NCBI GenBank assembly: GCA_045629065.1 | Contig: JAZQQK010000016.1 | Coordinates: 1-33,816 of the forward strand | Direction: 5' to 3' | Origin: JAKSSM01 sp045629065 | Lineage (GTDB): Bacteria > Bacillota > Clostridia > Peptostreptococcales > Anaerovoracaceae | Length of the DNA stretch: 33,816 nucleotides | Shown: positions 30,720 to 33,816 of the stretch, in pieces | How the letters are laid out: every line of letters starts with the position of its first letter | How positions within the stretch are numbered: the stretch's first letter is position 1 | Position numbers and translations under genes: made by a program | The notes under the pieces: model-generated | The model's input: only the letters and a program-made list of their open reading frames with translations | Databases searched by the model: none | Told to the model about the DNA's origin: nothing

Positions 30720-33700
30720 TTAAATATTTACTGCCGGTTGCTTTGGTGCAATAGTTTCTTCTAAACTAAAGCCCTTTTCTTTGTCAACGCCTTTACCTAT
30801 CTTTTTAATATCACTCACTACAGAGTCCATCAAAGTATCCTTTGACAGTTTCAGCTCGTGGATGTTTACTTTTTCTAAGGCTGTGCGAACGACTTTCTTA
30901 TTTAGCAACTTTTCTGCCAATGGCCCGAGTTGCTCCGGTCTATACTCAGTATTATTTTCTTTATATGTTTTTGCAACCAGCTGCTTAAGAAACTGCTTTT
31001 GTATAGCCAAACGTGGCTGCTTATTCTTTGCTTGAAGCTGTACTCCCAGGTCATTAATTGTTTGGCACACATCATATCTGCGCTTTTGTCTCTTACTCAT
31101 ATCGTTTAAGTCCAAATGATTAACATAAGCATCAGCTTTAAGTTTGAGATTATTATACGCTTCGCTAAGTGATTCTATTTTAAGATTGCGGGATTTTGCT
31201 ACGCACTCTCTGAAAGTAATGCTTTCTTTTAGCAGCTCTTTGTATTGCTTTGAGTTGTTTGAATACCATGCATCAGTCTTAGTAATAGCCTCATGAATAT
31301 CCCTTGCAAATCTCAAATATTCAACATATGCATCCTGAGTTAAAATATCGTTGTCTTGATTTGGCATTTTTTCCACATCAGCGTTATAATCACTCTGCTT
31401 AAGAAATGGTATTTGTTCTAACTCTTCACTATTGTTGATGTAGAATTTTTGAAAGTGATTTGCAAATTGTTCGCTTGATATATCGAAAATTCCTTCTTCC
31501 TTGTGCACCAGTGTTACTTTATCTTCATCGTCAAATTCGAGTGCATTTTCATTTGATGAGCCCCAAGGATTTCTTAATCTAAGCATTGTAATTGGAGTGT
31601 CGCCCGGGTTTTTCGGTGGCTTTTCATACCATCCAATGACTGTAAAAGCATGGTTGTCAATTCCTGCTGATTTATCAACATCACTGGCTGCAGACACTAT
31701 CGCTCCCTTATAAAGAGCTTGTTTAATCTTGTAGTTGTTATTATGATAAGAACCTTTATCCATTCCGATCATCTTGGCTTCATATTTTAATCCAAAACAA
31801 GTTTGCATTGCCTTATGTACGTCGCCACTTTCAATACTCGCCATGCTAGGTGACCACTTCTGCAATTCAAATTCATATTTCAACTTATGGTCCTTTACGC
31901 ATTGTTTTACACCTACAAGCCAAGGATATTGTTTTCTAACCTCTTCCCTGAGAAATTTTTGTTTATCTTCTTCAGTTCTTTTTGCGTCTAACTGCGACTT
32001 TAGTTCTTCGTATTTTTTATCAAGCTCTTCTTTATCTGCGTAATCAAGCTTGTATTCTGGTTTTTCATCGTCATTGATTGCATATTCATTTAGATGCAGG
32101 CCGGAAATGGCATAAGCACGTTCAATTATAGATGCCCATAAGCAATTTGAAGCACCTCTTATAGTGCCATTTACATATCCTTTAACTTTATCAACTCGCA
32201 CATAGACTGGAATATCTACTAATTGATTATTCTTTTCTACCTGTTTATAAAAACGCACCGTGGCTGTCCCGTCACCGTTGTCTTTTATCATATCCTTGAT
32301 ATGCTGAGGTCTAAATGCGGCTACTGAGCTTAAGCCTGCAAGAAAATAGCAGTCGCCTAAGTAACCCTGTTTAATGTCGTTAGGGCGAGGCTCATGTGGG
32401 AATATTGGCAAATCTTTGTAATCGTCAATCTGAGTCTTTTGTTTACTTAACTCTTTTTGCTTTTTATTAAAATAGTCTTCTTTAAATTTTTTATTGTCAT
32501 CATATAGCTCGCGGTAGTCTATATTTTTTTCTTTCAAATCCACATCCACACCGGCACCATTAATATAATAACATTTCTCCGGATCTTCTAATTTAAGGGA
32601 ATAGCCCGACTTAACCTTTGCCTTATCCTTATTGCCTAACTCCAGGATACTGTGGAAATCTGGACACACTAAATCACCCTTGCTCATATTTTCAAAATAG
32701 TTGCTAATGGAAAGAGCAAGATGGCGCTTGGTATCAAGATCTTTATCTTGATTGTCAAATCTATCATTTAATTCTTTTATTTGTTTTTTTCGTTCTTCTT
32801 CATCCTTGATCTTTAATAATTTTTTGTACGCCACATCTTGTTCGAGTAGTAACTTTTGATTATCCTCCTCGATTTTTTCCATGTATGACGCAAGCGCATT
32901 TTGGATACTTTCTATAGTATTAACCTCTTCATAGTATCGGTTTGATGCAGTTGCATCTATATTCCCGTATGTACGTACAAGCTGAAGAATTTTTGAAAAA
33001 TCTTTATCTTTAAGTGTTAAAGCTTCATATTCTTCGCATATATCAAGCAGGGCCTTTTTTACGTCCATAGAATTTTGTTCATTGCGCGAAAAAGCAGATG
33101 ATATGGATGCATAATTCTGAATATTTTTCTTTATCGAATCTTGCTGGTTAGATATTTTTTCAATATCATCGAAATTTTTATATGCCTTATCTATCTTGGC
33201 TTTACGATTTTTTACTATCTCTGAAAATGTAAGTGTTAAACCCTCGTTATTCTCTTTTTGAAGATTAATGCTATTTACAAAATCCTTTGCAATACTAATT
33301 GAATTTTTCAGTCGGACAATTCTAGGCAAAACAACCTTATCATCGCTTGATAGATCCATACTCTTCCTGTACTCATTCTCCGCTTCTTCTAGATTATCGC
33401 TATATGGCTCCAAATGATTAATGCTGAGTAAATTATCTATTTCGGTCAGACTTTCAAGCACTTGTTCTTTTGCTGTTTCATCAAAGGCGAATATATTGTT
33501 ATCTTCATTCTTTGGTCCAAGAATAACCGAAAGGTTATCGATTTTTTCCTTAATCTGATCAATGGAAGACTGCTTCCAATGTTGCTCTTGTAGCATTTTA
33601 GGAAGCCCTAACAGGTAATCATAAAACTGGTCTGGCTTAGTAATCAGATCTGCTACTGTTTTATTCCTTTCATTTCGCAACTCCTGGAGCGCAGTTTCTC

Positions 33701-33816
33701 GCAAATTACTAGTTTCATAATGGTCATATTTATAAATTTTATCAAGCTTTTCTTCTTCTGCTTTTATCTTCTCTTTAAGCTTGGTATGTTCCTGCGATAT
33801 TTTTTTCTGTACATCA
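30720..33816 (-). CDS. Calpain-like cysteine protease, giant, 5' end outside window
   Basis: The frame stays open to the right edge: 37 further codons lie upstream of the TTG at 33704, so that TTG is not the start and at least 1031 residues are encoded. Numbering from the TTG, residues 1-430 are coiled, Lys/Glu-rich. A family C2 (calpain) catalytic domain spans about 433-760, with C452 in QGYLGDCYFLAGLSSVA, H685 in IDNHAFTVIGW and N712 in LRNPWGS; the triad is intact. Residues about 785-890 match module C of the other large proteins (ITKTDAWYSNNSKQYKELL, then a KADAYVNHL helix). The end is APKQPAVNI. No signal peptide can be judged. Calpains cleave proteins at limited sites; target and calcium dependence unknown. 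Confidence 0.88.
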   Translation of the reverse strand, partial: DVQKKISQEHTKLKEKIKAEEEKLDKIYKYDHYETSNLRETALQELRNERNKTVADLITKPDQFYDYLLGLPKMLQEQHWKQSSIDQIKEKIDNLSVILGPKNEDNNIFAFDETAKEQVLESLTEIDNLLSINHLEPYSDNLEEAENEYRKSMDLSSDDKVVLPRIVRLKNSISIAKDFVNSINLQKENNEGLTLTFSEIVKNRKAKIDKAYKNFDDIEKISNQQDSIKKNIQNYASISSAFSRNEQNSMDVKKALLDICEEYEALTLKDKDFSKILQLVRTYGNIDATASNRYYEEVNTIESIQNALASYMEKIEEDNQKLLLEQDVAYKKLLKIKDEEERKKQIKELNDRFDNQDKDLDTKRHLALSISNYFENMSKGDLVCPDFHSILELGNKDKAKVKSGYSLKLEDPEKCYYINGAGVDVDLKEKNIDYRELYDDNKKFKEDYFNKKQKELSKQKTQIDDYKDLPIFPHEPRPNDIKQGYLGDCYFLAGLSSVAAFRPQHIKDMIKDNGDGTATVRFYKQVEKNNQLVDIPVYVRVDKVKGYVNGTIRGASNCLWASIIERAYAISGLHLNEYAINDDEKPEYKLDYADKEELDKKYEELKSQLDAKRTEEDKQKFLREEVRKQYPWLVGVKQCVKDHKLKYEFELQKWSPSMASIESGDVHKAMQTCFGLKYEAKMIGMDKGSYHNNNYKIKQALYKGAIVSAASDVDKSAGIDNHAFTVIGWYEKPPKNPGDTPITMLRLRNPWGSSNENALEFDDEDKVTLVHKEEGIFDISSEQFANHFQKFYINNSEELEQIPFLKQSDYNADVEKMPNQDNDILTQDAYVEYLRFARDIHEAITKTDAWYSNNSKQYKELLKESITFRECVAKSRNLKIESLSEAYNNLKLKADAYVNHLDLNDMSKRQKRRYDVCQTINDLGVQLQAKNKQPRLAIQKQFLKQLVAKTYKENNTEYRPEQLGPLAEKLLNKKVVRTALEKVNIHELKLSKDTLMDSVVSDIKKIGKGVDKEKGFSLEETIAPKQPAVNI

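Noticed and set aside
30720..33704. TTG at 33704 as the true start of the calpain-like gene
   Set aside because: The frame is open for 37 more codons to the window edge with the same Lys/Glu-rich character and there is no Shine-Dalgarno, so the gene is truncated by the window.
1..33816. CRISPR array, insertion sequence or replication origin
   Set aside because: No regularly spaced repeats, transposase motifs or DnaA-box cluster were seen.

Overview
The window looks like chromosomal DNA of a low-to-moderate GC Bacillota, most likely an anaerobic member of Clostridia. The reasons are strong AGGAGG-type Shine-Dalgarno sites, near-consensus TTGACA/TATAAT promoters, U-tract terminators, a YlmH-type S4 protein, split short ChrA subunits, and a MetQNI/AGCS/ClC/MFS transporter set. 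I cannot assign a species. The right edge cuts a large calpain-type protease gene and the left edge cuts maf.

Layout. 1-1840: maf (partial, minus), a BrnT/BrnA toxin-antitoxin pair with its own promoter and palindromic operator, then ylmH. 1900-4384: a minus-strand pair, a cation diffusion facilitator with manganese-type motif residues and an MFS transporter. 4414-7409: the methionine ABC importer operon metQ-metN-metI. It is preceded by a previously unannotated 27-residue leader peptide, nine of whose residues are Met, and an intrinsic terminator; this looks like a methionine attenuator. 7451-16911: three very large soluble proteins of unknown function (852, 698 and 1505 aa), interleaved with two tRNA-Leu genes. 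17083-20766: tRNA-Leu(CAG), a fragment of a phage antirepressor, a membrane protein with a class I amidotransferase-like hydrolase, and an SPFH/ribbon-helix-helix pair. 20800-27603: a minus-strand operon AGCS symporter - ClC - 1081-aa protein with a papain-like H/NC signature - GNAT. 27875-29751: chrA-chrA-rsuA. 29833-33816: a calpain-like giant protein and a ZIP metal transporter.

Two things stand out. First, the methionine-codon leader upstream of metQ is a complete attenuator kit: consensus promoter, Shine-Dalgarno site, Met-run mini-ORF with an ORF-spanning inverted repeat, terminator, and a 9-bp upstream segment complementary to the terminator. Second, at least four of the giant proteins (852, 698, 1505 aa and the calpain) share a C-terminal module of about 110 residues around a TDPFYVW(T/S)NS-like motif. 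Three of them also share a preceding module of about 75 residues, and two share a large alpha-helical module. None has a signal peptide. Together with the calpain and the papain-like member, they look like an expanded family of multidomain, effector-like proteins with a common module, possibly a delivery or binding domain, that I cannot match to any named family.
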